Source: a virus. From it: a stretch of DNA of 33,193 bases. The notes below the pieces were generated by a model. The model was not told where the DNA came from and ran no database searches. It worked only from the letters and a program-made list of their open reading frames with translations. How positions within the stretch are numbered: position 1 is the first letter of the stretch; each line of letters begins with the position of its first letter. Location: positions 1 to 33,193 of IMG/VR virus record IMGVR_UViG_3300045135_001374; one strand, written 5' to 3'. Below are positions 1-6,434 of this stretch, piece by piece. The translations under genes were made by a program, and so were the position numbers.

Positions 1-127
1 AAGTCTTAACCTTATTATCACCTTCCAACATTTCCGTGATTAAATCTTGGTCTCCCTTTAGTCTTTGCATATCTGTAGGCTTAAATCGCGTATAGATCCT
101 ATTATAGTCTCCAATCTTCCAAATCAT
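1..127. repeat. Direct terminal repeat, left copy (127 bp)
   Basis: These 127 bases are identical to 33067-33193. Joining the copies gives a 33,066-bp circle and restores one open frame across the join. The exact length, with no decay, looks like the end overlap of a circular de Bruijn assembly rather than a biological long terminal repeat. Confidence 0.97.
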
Positions 128-562
128 CATTGATGAGTTAAAAGTAGGTCTCCACCAATCCTTAATAATTGTAAAACTACTTTTCTCTTTATTCTTACCT
201 ACTAAGTCTAGATTAAAAACCTCCTCTTTAGGCTTATCACCCTCAATAGCATCAGTAACTATCTTATCTATGTTATCTACTATCACTACATCTAAATCCA
301 GATATAAAGCATAACCTTGATAGACACTCTCCAATTGAGGAACAAACAAACTTAACTTACACCAACTATCTGCAATACCTATATATGCTTGCAAGAACTC
401 TATACCATCCTCATCTCTGTGAAGATTAGGTTTATCTGTTAAACAAACAAAACGATAAGGAACCGTAAGATGCTCCTGTAACATATTTCTTAACTTCTTT
501 ACGTAGTCAAATGAGTACTTGTGACCTACCCATAGACAAAAGACATTCAATTTTTCACTCAT
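1..562 (-). CDS. Glycosyltransferase (GT-A fold, DxD), 5' part; continues at 33066
   Basis: The ATG at 562 opens a frame that runs off position 1 and continues at 33066 down to 32930, giving 232 aa. Residues 86-95 read ALYLDLDVVI, with D89 and D91 forming the DxD motif that binds metal and nucleotide-sugar in GT-A transferases. The start MSEKLNVFCLWVG and the HLTVPYRFVCLTD strand resemble the GT8-like family common in phages. The C-terminus (VVFHGKPKPHE, in the other piece) fits the same fold. It lies in the late operon, 12 bp after the preceding small gene. The acceptor is unknown; virion proteins or host surface glycans are possible. Confidence 0.85.
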   Translation of the reverse strand, partial: MSEKLNVFCLWVGHKYSFDYVKKLRNMLQEHLTVPYRFVCLTDKPNLHRDEDGIEFLQAYIGIADSWCKLSLFVPQLESVYQGYALYLDLDVVIVDNIDKIVTDAIEGDKPKEEVFNLDLVGKNKEKSSFTIIKDWWRPTFNSSMMIWKIGDYNRIYTRFKPTDMQRLKGDQDLITEMLEGDNKVKT

Positions 563-574
563 GTACACCTATTA

Positions 575-853
575 TTAACCTAATGTTGATTGTGTCCCCA
601 ATTCTCCACCAAATAGCAAACTTCTTCTTCCAGCTTGTCTTGCTCTACGAGATCTGAATATATCTTGTTGTTTCTCTGTTTGCTCTGCTATCTCTGCTTC
701 TTGTCTCTTCTTTACTTCCGCTTGTCTAGCTCCTTCTACTGCCGCTATACTTTTAGCTCTAGTTTCAGCTCTTCTTGCTGTTACATGTTGTTTTTGCGCC
801 GCCCCCGCAGTTAATGCTGACGCTACTACTACTGCTGCTGTTGCTACTCCCAT
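575..853 (-). CDS. Small Ala/Arg-rich presumed virion protein (92 aa)
   Basis: The N-terminus is hydrophobic and alanine-rich (residues 1-19), which could be a membrane segment. A charged helical stretch rich in Arg, Glu, Lys and Gln follows (about 24-75), then a conserved-looking tail, RRSLLFGGELGTQSTLG. Short proteins of this build lie among structural genes in many podoviruses and are thought to be minor virion or ejection proteins. That role is inferred from build and place only. Its ATG overlaps the stop of the acetyltransferase by one base (TAATG), so translation is probably coupled. Confidence 0.7.
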   Translation of the reverse strand: MGVATAAVVVASALTAGAAQKQHVTARRAETRAKSIAAVEGARQAEVKKRQEAEIAEQTEKQQDIFRSRRARQAGRRSLLFGGELGTQSTLG

Positions 854-1233
854 TATATTCTCTTAATATAGTTAAAACATTGACTTCCCTGGATAAAACC
901 TAGTTTAGCGAATTCTTTCTCTAGAATCAAGTTATTATCAAAGATAGACATAGCATATTTATATCCAAATCTATGAACTTCTTCACACACATATTTCAAT
1001 AACTTAGACAGTAACTCCCTATCCTTTACTTTAGGATTACTTACTACCCAATCTATAACAGCTATATTACTATTAGATAAGTATAACCACATCGCATAAT
1101 AACCAACCCCTTCTTTTTCTACTATATAACCCGTCTCAGGAAATATATCATTAGGTGGCACCTGCCAATTTCTTCTTGCTTTATACCATGAGTTAATAGT
1201 TTCTAAATCCTTTTCCTCTATTCTCCTAATCAT
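853..1233 (-). CDS. GNAT-like N-acetyltransferase (126 aa)
   Basis: The start at 1233 (MIRRIEEKDLETI) is chosen over an upstream ATG at 1278 because GGAG lies five bases before it. The first strand and helix (IRRIEEKDLETINSWYKAR), the central IAVIDWVVSNPKVKDRELLSKLL and the C-terminal EFAKLGFIQGSQCFNYIKR follow the GNAT order: beta1-alpha1, the acetyl-CoA strand and helix, then a 'kLGF' strand. The pyrophosphate loop is not canonical (PKVKDREL), so catalytic competence is unproven. The gene overlaps the terminase stop by eight bases. Such genes often sit beside terminases in environmental podoviruses; the substrate is unknown. Confidence 0.75.
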   Translation of the reverse strand: MIRRIEEKDLETINSWYKARRNWQVPPNDIFPETGYIVEKEGVGYYAMWLYLSNSNIAVIDWVVSNPKVKDRELLSKLLKYVCEEVHRFGYKYAMSIFDNNLILEKEFAKLGFIQGSQCFNYIKRI

Positions 1234-3823
1234 AAACACTCCAACTTGAATTAGCTTGATAAGTTCTACCCACACCATACTTTTCCTTTAACGCTTTGTT
1301 AGGTAAATTAAAAGCAAAAGTTAATGCTAGTGCATCACCTAAGTCTGGAGATTTACCATATCTCTCTTTTATCTTCTCCTTAGGTTCTATCTTTAACTTA
1401 CCTGCAGAATCAAATGTGTAATGTGGTGCTTGTAAGTCTGCATGTAATTCATCATTATCTTCTATCTTAACTGGACCATTGTTTAACCAATCTTTTATTC
1501 TATCCCACATCTCCGCTCTCTTGTTAAGATATCTCTCTGCATCATCAGCTTTCTGACCAAAATTAACTGGCACTACCACATTAGTATATCCTAACTCTTT
1601 ACATCTATCATATATCCCAGCACCTATACCACCAACATCCACAAATATCTTCTCTGGTTTATAGTGATTAATCATTTGCACTAATCTACCTACTACCTCC
1701 ATAGTATCTAATCCTTGAAAGATCTCATGTCTATGCTGTACTCTACCAGATCTAAATACTATAGCAGTCCTATCCTTTCCCTTCCAAGCAGGATCTACAC
1801 CTATAACTAATTGATTATCCGCATGAACATTCTCACACTTCCTAGCAGACATAATAGTTTTTGGTTGTATTAAACTATCTTCACTAGATGATTGGAATGC
1901 TTCTAATGCTGTTGCTGGGTACTCTTGCTTAAATTGCCACTCACCACCTACAAAATTGGATATTTTATTACGTCTCCACACTATCTGACTATCATCCAAC
2001 TGATATAAATTCTTATATTTATACTCCTCATCAGTTAACTTGAAATCATCAGGAACACCTAATCTGTATTCATCTTGCCAAAACCATGGAACAAATATTA
2101 GTTGGTATTCACTATTCCCATGCATAGCAGCCATAGACATCTTATGAAACATATTACCTATTCCATTAGCGGTAGATTCTAATATAACCTCCGTCCCTTT
2201 CATATCTGGAATAGTTTGCATTATACCTGTACTAATCTCATTAGCATTACTCCAGAAAGCACACTCTGAATTTGATACCACACAGGCTGTAGTTTGATAG
2301 TTATGATCTTTGTGATCTACTTCTATGTCCCATACCTTTTCGATTTTCCTTGGCTCTATGGATTTAACTTTACAGAATATTTGACCATTCTTTACCATTA
2401 TCTTTTCTACTCTCCTTACCTCCATTTGATTAGATGAGACTCCATCTCTATACCTCCTTAAGGTATTACCAAACATCTTTACATTATAAATATCTTTAGT
2501 TCGCTCCCCATACCTATATCTTTCAGATTTTCTGATGTTAGCAGATCCCAATTCTAAAGCTAAAATTATACGCTGGATTTGTCTTGATATCTTCTCATGT
2601 ATAGAGGGTGCTGTTATTCTATCATGTTGAGTCTTACTCCCATCACCATCTAAATATCCTCTCAACACTCCCCATAAGAATTCTTTATTTGTACGAAAGA
2701 ACCACTCTGGTATCCGTTTATCACCTACCCTTCCACAAATATCATTAATAGCGGTACTAAGAAACTTACCGTAAATCTTAGTTCTTCCCCTATTAGTCCC
2801 CTCATCTTTATAGTGCTTTACCGAAGTAGGTAAACCCTTAACCCCTTCTAAAGCCTTGTAGATAAATGTCTCATCTTTATGATAAGCTAATTCCATATAA
2901 CCTAATCCTGATTTTATATGACCTTCCGCTAGATAATATCCTATGAAATAACCAAACTCTTTATTAAGGTCAAAATCATAACCCTCTATGTGCTTAGACC
3001 CCCCTCCCTGTGGTCTCTCTTTATTCTTTAAAGACCAATGGTAAGATTTAATAGAGTTATCTAGCTCTATCTTCGGTAAAGCCACATAGTCGTTTCTAGT
3101 TAAATCTTTTAATTCTTTATACCCATCAATAGTTAAAACTTTATGATCTGCTGTCAAATATATTGCCTCACCACTAACCCATACATCTAATTTATATGTC
3201 TGCTTCTCTCCTGTATATATCTTATTAGATACGGGTGCTATTTTACCACTGGAAGTCATCACCTCATCCCCAATCACTATATCTCCCATAGACTTACTAG
3301 ATCCATCAGCTAGAACTATAAGACTATCTTCACTTAAACATCCATGTAATAGCTGTATAGTATCAGATCTACCTATATTACCACTACCTGCAGTACCAAC
3401 CGCATAACCAGAATCTAATTCATCAAAATACAATTCCTTAGCATTTGATACTCCAGTACTAGGTCTAAATAAATCTGGAACATTATCATGATATCGTTGC
3501 ACCAATCTATATAAATTATCAGTAGCATCTTTTAAATGAGTTACTATAAAACACTTAGTACCTAAGCTATGGGTAACCTGATGATAGAATCTAGCTGCTA
3601 CATATGTAGAACATCCTTGTTGTCTTCCTTTAAGAATTAAAGCTCTTACCTTACCAGTAGCTTTTCTTTGTTGTTCTAACTTTTCGTGAATATATAACTG
3701 AGCTTTATTAAGTAAGAATGGCTTTACATCACCATCCTTTGTTCTGATCTTCAAGCATTTTTCAGCATATAAAGGGAAGTTTCTTTTAAGCTCTAAATAT
3801 AAATCCCTATGCTCTTGCTTCAT
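1226..3823 (-). CDS. terL: Terminase large subunit with in-frame intein (865-aa precursor)
   Basis: ATP-driven DNA packaging motor and headful nuclease. The ATPase half has a Walker A-like KGRQQGCST (residues 65-73) and a Walker B region TIQLLHG...SECAFW that is split by the intein. The nuclease half has VIGVDPAW (D677), IFVDVGG (D729) and SPDLGDALAL (D827, D830), the expected RNase H-like acidic residues. Removing intein residues 162-518 leaves 508 aa, a normal TerL length. The ATG overlaps the upstream stop as ATGA. The small subunit lies 1.5 kb upstream rather than adjacent, separated by small membrane proteins and a non-coding block. Confidence 0.96.
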   Translation of the reverse strand: MKQEHRDLYLELKRNFPLYAEKCLKIRTKDGDVKPFLLNKAQLYIHEKLEQQRKATGKVRALILKGRQQGCSTYVAARFYHQVTHSLGTKCFIVTHLKDATDNLYRLVQRYHDNVPDLFRPSTGVSNAKELYFDELDSGYAVGTAGSGNIGRSDTIQLLHGCLSEDSLIVLADGSSKSMGDIVIGDEVMTSSGKIAPVSNKIYTGEKQTYKLDVWVSGEAIYLTADHKVLTIDGYKELKDLTRNDYVALPKIELDNSIKSYHWSLKNKERPQGGGSKHIEGYDFDLNKEFGYFIGYYLAEGHIKSGLGYMELAYHKDETFIYKALEGVKGLPTSVKHYKDEGTNRGRTKIYGKFLSTAINDICGRVGDKRIPEWFFRTNKEFLWGVLRGYLDGDGSKTQHDRITAPSIHEKISRQIQRIILALELGSANIRKSERYRYGERTKDIYNVKMFGNTLRRYRDGVSSNQMEVRRVEKIMVKNGQIFCKVKSIEPRKIEKVWDIEVDHKDHNYQTTACVVSNSECAFWSNANEISTGIMQTIPDMKGTEVILESTANGIGNMFHKMSMAAMHGNSEYQLIFVPWFWQDEYRLGVPDDFKLTDEEYKYKNLYQLDDSQIVWRRNKISNFVGGEWQFKQEYPATALEAFQSSSEDSLIQPKTIMSARKCENVHADNQLVIGVDPAWKGKDRTAIVFRSGRVQHRHEIFQGLDTMEVVGRLVQMINHYKPEKIFVDVGGIGAGIYDRCKELGYTNVVVPVNFGQKADDAERYLNKRAEMWDRIKDWLNNGPVKIEDNDELHADLQAPHYTFDSAGKLKIEPKEKIKERYGKSPDLGDALALTFAFNLPNKALKEKYGVGRTYQANSSWSVYD
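2270..3340 (-). mobile_element. Intein with LAGLIDADG homing endonuclease inside terL
   Basis: This segment encodes residues 162-518 of the TerL precursor (357 aa). It starts at Cys162 (CLSEDSLIVLADG, block A) and has block B TADHKVL (T224, H227). Two LAGLIDADG motifs follow, FGYFIGYYLAEG (290-301) and LWGVLRGYLDGDG (383-395), then block F VWDIEVDHKDHNYQ (498-510). It ends VVSN518 before Ser519, the +1 nucleophile. It splits the conserved HG/SE motif at Walker B, so unspliced protein should be inactive. The penultimate residue is Ser517, where most inteins have His. The endonuclease motifs are intact, so it may still be a mobile element. Confidence 0.95.
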
Positions 3824-4065
3824 AGTCTTACAAATTCTTTGTCTTTTTTATCTCTAATAGCACGTATTACTTTGTAATAAACAACATTTCTCAGCCTTTC
3901 ATTACCATTAAACTTCCACCAAGTAGTGTGATCTGATCCATACTCTATATTAGAATGACTAAAGTATATATTATACGAATCAGTAGCTTTATCAAAATGT
4001 TTTTTAATAACGATTGTTCTTTCCAAATTAATCAAAGGATGATCCCTGAATTTAAGCCATTTCAT
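3820..4065 (-). CDS. Small hypothetical protein upstream of terL (81 aa)
   Basis: Not recognised. It is a basic, aromatic-rich protein (MKWLKFRDHPLINLERTIVIKKHF... TTWWKFNGNERLRNVVYYKVI) with alternating strand-like segments. The start at 4065 is preferred over one at 4077 because AGG lies six bases before it, while the upstream ATG has no ribosome site. Its stop overlaps the terL start as ATGA, so the two are probably translated together, and a link with packaging is possible. A TTGACA promoter lies directly upstream. Confidence 0.65.
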   Translation of the reverse strand: MKWLKFRDHPLINLERTIVIKKHFDKATDSYNIYFSHSNIEYGSDHTTWWKFNGNERLRNVVYYKVIRAIRDKKDKEFVRL

Positions 4066-4086
4066 ATTAAACCTCATGTATAGAGT

Positions 4087-4116
4087 TATATATATAAAAG
4101 ACGATATTTATGTCAA
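4087..4116 (-). promoter_or_regulatory. Sigma70-type promoter candidate for the terL operon
   Basis: On the minus strand TTGACA (4116-4111) is followed at 16-18 bases by an alternating TATATA run (4094-4087). The downstream ATGs are at 4077 and 4065, leaving a very short leader. The repetitive AT run makes the exact -10 uncertain. Confidence 0.55.
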
Positions 4117-4129
4117 GTATAAATATATT

Positions 4130-4260
4130 GATAATTAGGTCGTATCACACTACTCTCCAAACGGAGCGGTGACTCTAGCTTAACTAAGTCCTATTGGATG
4201 CGAAAGTCGGCTTCAAGCCGTGCGGGATTTCCCCCTAGCACCAAAGGGCTTATTTTTTGT
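4130..4260 (+). ncRNA. GC-rich presumptive structured RNA ending in a terminator
   Basis: About 115 bases of clearly higher GC than the surroundings, in a stretch without a convincing gene. Read on the plus strand, helices are possible at CTCC/GGAG (4156-4167), GACT-n-CTAG against CTAAGTC, CGGC/GCCG (4207-4219) and GGG/CCC (4224-4233). A long-range GGTG-ACT-CTAG/CTAGCACC pairing could close them. The end is CCCT...AGGG, then CTTATTTTTT, which looks like an intrinsic terminator. GATAAT at 4130 could be a -10. The late genes cross on the other strand, so this would be antisense; structure in the minus-strand transcript is the alternative. No known RNA family was recognised. Confidence 0.4.
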
Positions 4261-4312
4261 GCAACAGCTATCCTTTTATTTTTAGAAGAAAATTTATTCA
4301 TTATATTATTAA

Positions 4313-4378
4313 TTAGATAAAATATTTAAAGGAAGCATCCAGAAGAATTGGTATAAACAACCACACTATCACCTCCAT
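4313..4378 (-). CDS. Possible 21-aa hydrophobic peptide
   Basis: ATG at 4378 opens MEVIVWLFIPILLDASFKYFI, mostly one hydrophobic segment. GGGGTGAT lies a few bases upstream. It starts four bases after the stop of another tiny hydrophobic frame. Too short to judge by coding statistics; it could be chance in AT-rich DNA. Confidence 0.25.
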   Translation of the reverse strand: MEVIVWLFIPILLDASFKYFI

Positions 4379-4382
4379 AATA

Positions 4383-4445
4383 TCACCCCGTTACATTAGC
4401 TAATATTACTGCTATGATTGCTATTGTTATTGCTGTTGTGATCAT
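4383..4445 (-). CDS. Possible 20-aa hydrophobic peptide
   Basis: ATG at 4445 opens MITTAITIAIIAVILANVTG, a single membrane-like segment. It follows the 84-aa membrane protein by one base, with AGGT just before the start. Its place in a row of membrane proteins is suggestive, but its length gives no statistical support. Confidence 0.3.
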   Translation of the reverse strand: MITTAITIAIIAVILANVTG

Positions 4446-4446
4446 A

Positions 4447-4701
4447 CTACCTACTAACATCATATATATATTCACACTTTAAGTATCTGCTATACTCCTC
4501 ATGAGTAATAGTATTAGTACAGTCTACAGTATCTTCCCACGTTAGTCCACTATCTTCATGATTATATGTTCTACCCATCATAAAGAAGAATGTTACATAT
4601 ACTATAAATAACCCAATCCAGAACCATTTAGGTGGTGAATGGAGTATTATCCAAATTATTCTTGATAGTGTTATCAGTAGATACTTAAGTATATTAGTCA
4701 T
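4447..4701 (-). CDS. Small membrane protein, two predicted TM segments (84 aa)
   Basis: Two hydrophobic stretches (about residues 5-20, YLLITLSRIIWIILHS, and 25-42, WFWIGLFIVYVTFFFMM) are followed by an acidic tail with two cysteines (DTVDCTNTITHEEYSRYLKCEYIY). AAGG lies six bases before the ATG. No family is recognised. Two TM segments and a position near the terminase genes would fit a holin, but nothing in the sequence proves this, and the Cys-containing tail is not typical of one. Confidence 0.65.
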   Translation of the reverse strand: MTNILKYLLITLSRIIWIILHSPPKWFWIGLFIVYVTFFFMMGRTYNHEDSGLTWEDTVDCTNTITHEEYSRYLKCEYIYDVSR

Positions 4702-4711
4702 CTTTAACCTT

Positions 4712-4882
4712 CTAATAATTCTTAACCATACAAAAAGAAATAATAGCTATAATGAGAATAAACTTTAGCCACAAAGGAGACATAATTATTCCATAGATAA
4801 TCATCGATATCAAGGATACCATCCCAACAATTACCGCACACACCAAAACCGCTACTATAGATGCACTCAATATTCTACTCAT
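4712..4882 (-). CDS. Small membrane protein, two predicted TM segments (56 aa)
   Basis: ATG at 4882 opens a 56-aa frame that is nearly all hydrophobic: residues about 4-31 (ILSASIVAVLVCAVIVGMVS and onward) and 36-52 (PLWLKFILIIAIISFCM). AGGGAG lies just before the start, which overlaps the end of the upstream coiled-coil gene by eight bases. Together with the next gene it forms a pair of two-TM proteins between the terminase subunits. A holin or antiholin role is possible but only inferred. Confidence 0.55.
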   Translation of the reverse strand: MSRILSASIVAVLVCAVIVGMVSLISMIIYGIIMSPLWLKFILIIAIISFCMVKNY

Positions 4883-5147
4883 CTCTCCCTAACTCTTCCT
4901 TCAACACCTTAATCTCTTCTCTTTTAAGTTTATTCAACCTCTTGTACTTGGCTAGGCTTTTTTCTAGCTTATTTGCTCTAATTCTTTCTTTGAGGAACAT
5001 GGCTTTCAATCTGTCGCATTTGTTCATGAGATCGTCATGATTTAGAGCCCTAACAAAAGAGGTTGTATTATCCAATTTCTGCTGCATGAAATTCTTCTCG
5101 AATTGTTCTCGTGCTTCTTTTCTCTCCTTCTTAAACCAACTAAACAT
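4875..5147 (-). CDS. Charged coiled-coil protein (90 aa)
   Basis: Highly charged and helical throughout (MFSWFKKERKEAREQFEKNF... LKAMFLKERIRANKLEKSLA), with heptad-like Leu spacing over residues 40-85. A strong GGAAGG lies before the ATG, and a good promoter (TTGTAA-N16-TATAAT) lies 30-60 bases upstream. No family is recognised. The location between terS and the membrane proteins suggests late expression. Confidence 0.65.
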   Translation of the reverse strand: MFSWFKKERKEAREQFEKNFMQQKLDNTTSFVRALNHDDLMNKCDRLKAMFLKERIRANKLEKSLAKYKRLNKLKREEIKVLKEELGRDE

Positions 5148-5179
5148 TTTTACCTTCCATATATATTAATATATGTGAC

Positions 5180-5207
5180 ATTATACATACTTATATATAT
5201 ATTACAA
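5180..5207 (-). promoter_or_regulatory. Sigma70-type promoter
   Basis: On the minus strand TTGTAA (5207-5202), a 16-base spacer, then a perfect TATAAT (5185-5180). The start codon of the coiled-coil gene lies 33 bases downstream, behind GGAAGG. Confidence 0.65.
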
Positions 5208-5259
5208 GTAGTATATACTGCAAAATTCTTTTAGTTCTTGACTCATTAGAATAAATAAA

Positions 5260-5345
5260 GTACTTGACAAAGGGAGCTCTTTTTGGAGAGATCTCGAGAG
5301 AGGTTACGCCAACACAGTGTTAACGTAAAATTGGTGGGCGTCTTT
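5260..5345. other. Intergenic inverted-repeat cluster downstream of terS
   Basis: The gap between terS and the coiled-coil gene holds nested inverted repeats. ACGCC (5306-5310) can pair with GGCGT (5337-5341), with AACA/TGTT inside. CTCTCGAGAG-type palindromes and GAGCTC follow. There is no U-run after either hairpin, so a classical terminator is not supported. An RNA-processing or packaging-site role is possible, since pac sites often lie near terS; this is a guess. Confidence 0.3.
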
Positions 5346-5355
5346 ATTTACTACC

Positions 5356-5820
5356 TCACGATTCACTATAATTATCTTCATTAAGAGTAATAGTATTTGC
5401 TCTAGCTTCTTTGAGAGTTTCTTTAACCCATTCATCATGTGTTGATTTAACAGTAACATCTACTGTCTTGGCATCACCGTATACTTTAGGTTTTAACTTA
5501 GAAGCAACCCATTTCATAGTATCTATTTTTAATCTAGCTCTTTGAACATCGGATTCTGTATCAGATATGACTAACATTTCTTCTATAAAAGCGTCTGCTT
5601 GTTGACTTTTTGCTTGCGCGTATAATTCGGAAAACTCTTTATTATTATTTAACCACTCGAATAATGTACTCACTGCTGGTGTATCATCGGTAGCACATAT
5701 AGTTTTGAGTGACTTTCCTTCTGCTATTTGTTGACATATGTTTCTAGCTAGTTCTGAGCTATAGACGGTTGGTCTTCCTGTTCTATTTACTTTGGTAGCA
5801 GGTAATTTACTTTTTGCCAT
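5356..5820 (-). CDS. terS: Terminase small subunit (Sf6 gp1-like), 154 aa
   Basis: DNA-recognition subunit of the packaging motor. Residues 15-60 (GRPTVYSSELARNICQQIAE, then TICATDDTPAVSTLFEWLNNN) form the helix-turn-helix typical of the Sf6/P22-type small terminase. RLKIDTMKWVASKLKPKVYG (96-115) is the family's most recognisable motif. The length is normal. The start overlaps the previous gene by 14 bases and has no strong ribosome site, so it is probably coupled. Members act with headful terminases. Confidence 0.92.
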   Translation of the reverse strand: MAKSKLPATKVNRTGRPTVYSSELARNICQQIAEGKSLKTICATDDTPAVSTLFEWLNNNKEFSELYAQAKSQQADAFIEEMLVISDTESDVQRARLKIDTMKWVASKLKPKVYGDAKTVDVTVKSTHDEWVKETLKEARANTITLNEDNYSES

Positions 5821-6076
5821 TTTCGTTATCTAGTATTTTTTCTATTTTTTCTAACAAGTTTTTATATTCTACCATCATTAGAGAATAGTTGAATAAATCT
5901 TTTACCTTATCACTTTTAATAAAGGCTCTGATATTTGATAGCTCCTGCCTTATTTCTTTTGGTTTAAAGTTTTCTTTGAGTAGTGTTATCCTAGAGTCTA
6001 TAGTTTTACGTAGGGAAAGCTCTAGTTTAGTTGTTTCTAGAGCTAGTTTCTCCAGATCTTTTGTTATATCTATCAT
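5807..6076 (-). CDS. Helical coiled-coil hypothetical protein (89 aa)
   Basis: All-helical, charged sequence (DLEKLALETTKLELSLRKTI... LLEKIEKILDNENGKK) with heptad-like Leu/Ile spacing, consistent with a coiled coil. The only plausible start gives a 50-base out-of-frame overlap with the preceding 70-aa gene, and its ribosome site is weak. No family is recognised. A possible terminase accessory, by position only. Confidence 0.55.
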   Translation of the reverse strand: MIDITKDLEKLALETTKLELSLRKTIDSRITLLKENFKPKEIRQELSNIRAFIKSDKVKDLFNYSLMMVEYKNLLEKIEKILDNENGKK

Positions 6077-6239
6077 TCTTTTTACTCATTATGTATTCTT
6101 TTGGTAATCTTCTGCCATGATTGATAAAGTGTATTATTTGTTCATCTAATATTTCTTCATAATCATCATATAAAACATCATCATTACCAGTAATATCTGG
6201 TTGGAATATTGCCTTATATATATCTCTATATGCTATCAT
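6027..6239 (-). CDS. Small acidic hypothetical protein, first gene of the late block (70 aa)
   Basis: A very strong AAGGAGGA lies six bases before the ATG at 6239, and that supports the gene despite its short length. The sequence (MIAYRDIYKAIFQPDITGND, DDYEEILDEQIIHFINHGRR) is acidic in the middle and basic at the end. No family is recognised. It is the first gene leftward from the control region, opposite the XRE regulator. Confidence 0.65.
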   Translation of the reverse strand: MIAYRDIYKAIFQPDITGNDDVLYDDYEEILDEQIIHFINHGRRLPKEYIMSKKNDRYNKRSGETSSRNN

Positions 6240-6276
6240 GCGTTATCCTCCTTCTTGTAATGGAGGGAACAAGCAT
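6226..6276 (-). CDS. Possible 16-aa leader peptide before the first late gene
   Basis: ATG at 6276 opens MLVPSITRRRITHDSI, which ends beyond the start of the 70-aa gene. AGGT and a run of seven G lie before the ATG. Its three consecutive Arg codons (AGA AGG AGG) are also the ribosome site of the downstream gene, so a ribosome stalled there would cover that site. Speculative. Confidence 0.2.
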   Translation of the reverse strand: MLVPSITRRRITHDSI

Positions 6277-6290
6277 CCCCCCCACCTGGA

Positions 6291-6328
6291 AAGTAACTTT
6301 ATATTACTTAATTTACATATAATATCAA
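6291..6328 (-). promoter_or_regulatory. Candidate leftward promoter with inverted repeat over the -10
   Basis: On the minus strand TTGATA (6328-6323), 16 bases, TAATAT (6306-6301). The -10 lies inside an inverted repeat, AAGTAA-CTTTATA-TTACTT (6291-6309), which could be an operator. The first late gene starts 62 bases downstream. Confidence 0.4.
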
Positions 6329-6368
6329 CATATTTTAGTTATAATGTAATTTATATATAAATATATAG

Positions 6369-6398
6369 TTGACAATATTTATATAAGTGATTACACTT
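6369..6398 (+). promoter_or_regulatory. Promoter and palindromic operator of the XRE regulator
   Basis: TTGACA (6369-6374), 17 bases, then TACACT (6392-6397). The -10 is inside a palindrome, TAAGTG-ATTA-CACTTA (6384-6399), as expected for an autoregulated repressor. The regulator's ATG lies 36 bases downstream. Binding by this regulator is inferred from position. Confidence 0.55.
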
Positions 6399-6434
6399 AA
6401 GTATATGATTTATTAACTATTATGAGTTTATATT

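Noticed and set aside
4191-4301. 36-codon minus-strand frame through the GC-rich block (MNKFSSKNKRIAVAQKISPL...)
   Set aside because: No ribosome site precedes the ATG, and the DNA shows dense inverted repeats that a structured RNA explains better.
5235-5270. Plus-strand TTGACT (5238) and TTGACA (5265) as promoters
   Set aside because: No acceptable -10 lies at 16-18 bases from either, and no rightward gene follows for over 1 kb.
3820-5355. tRNA or self-splicing intron in the terminase interval
   Set aside because: No cloverleaf with a T-loop GTTCGA-type motif was found, and no group I or group II core could be matched convincingly.
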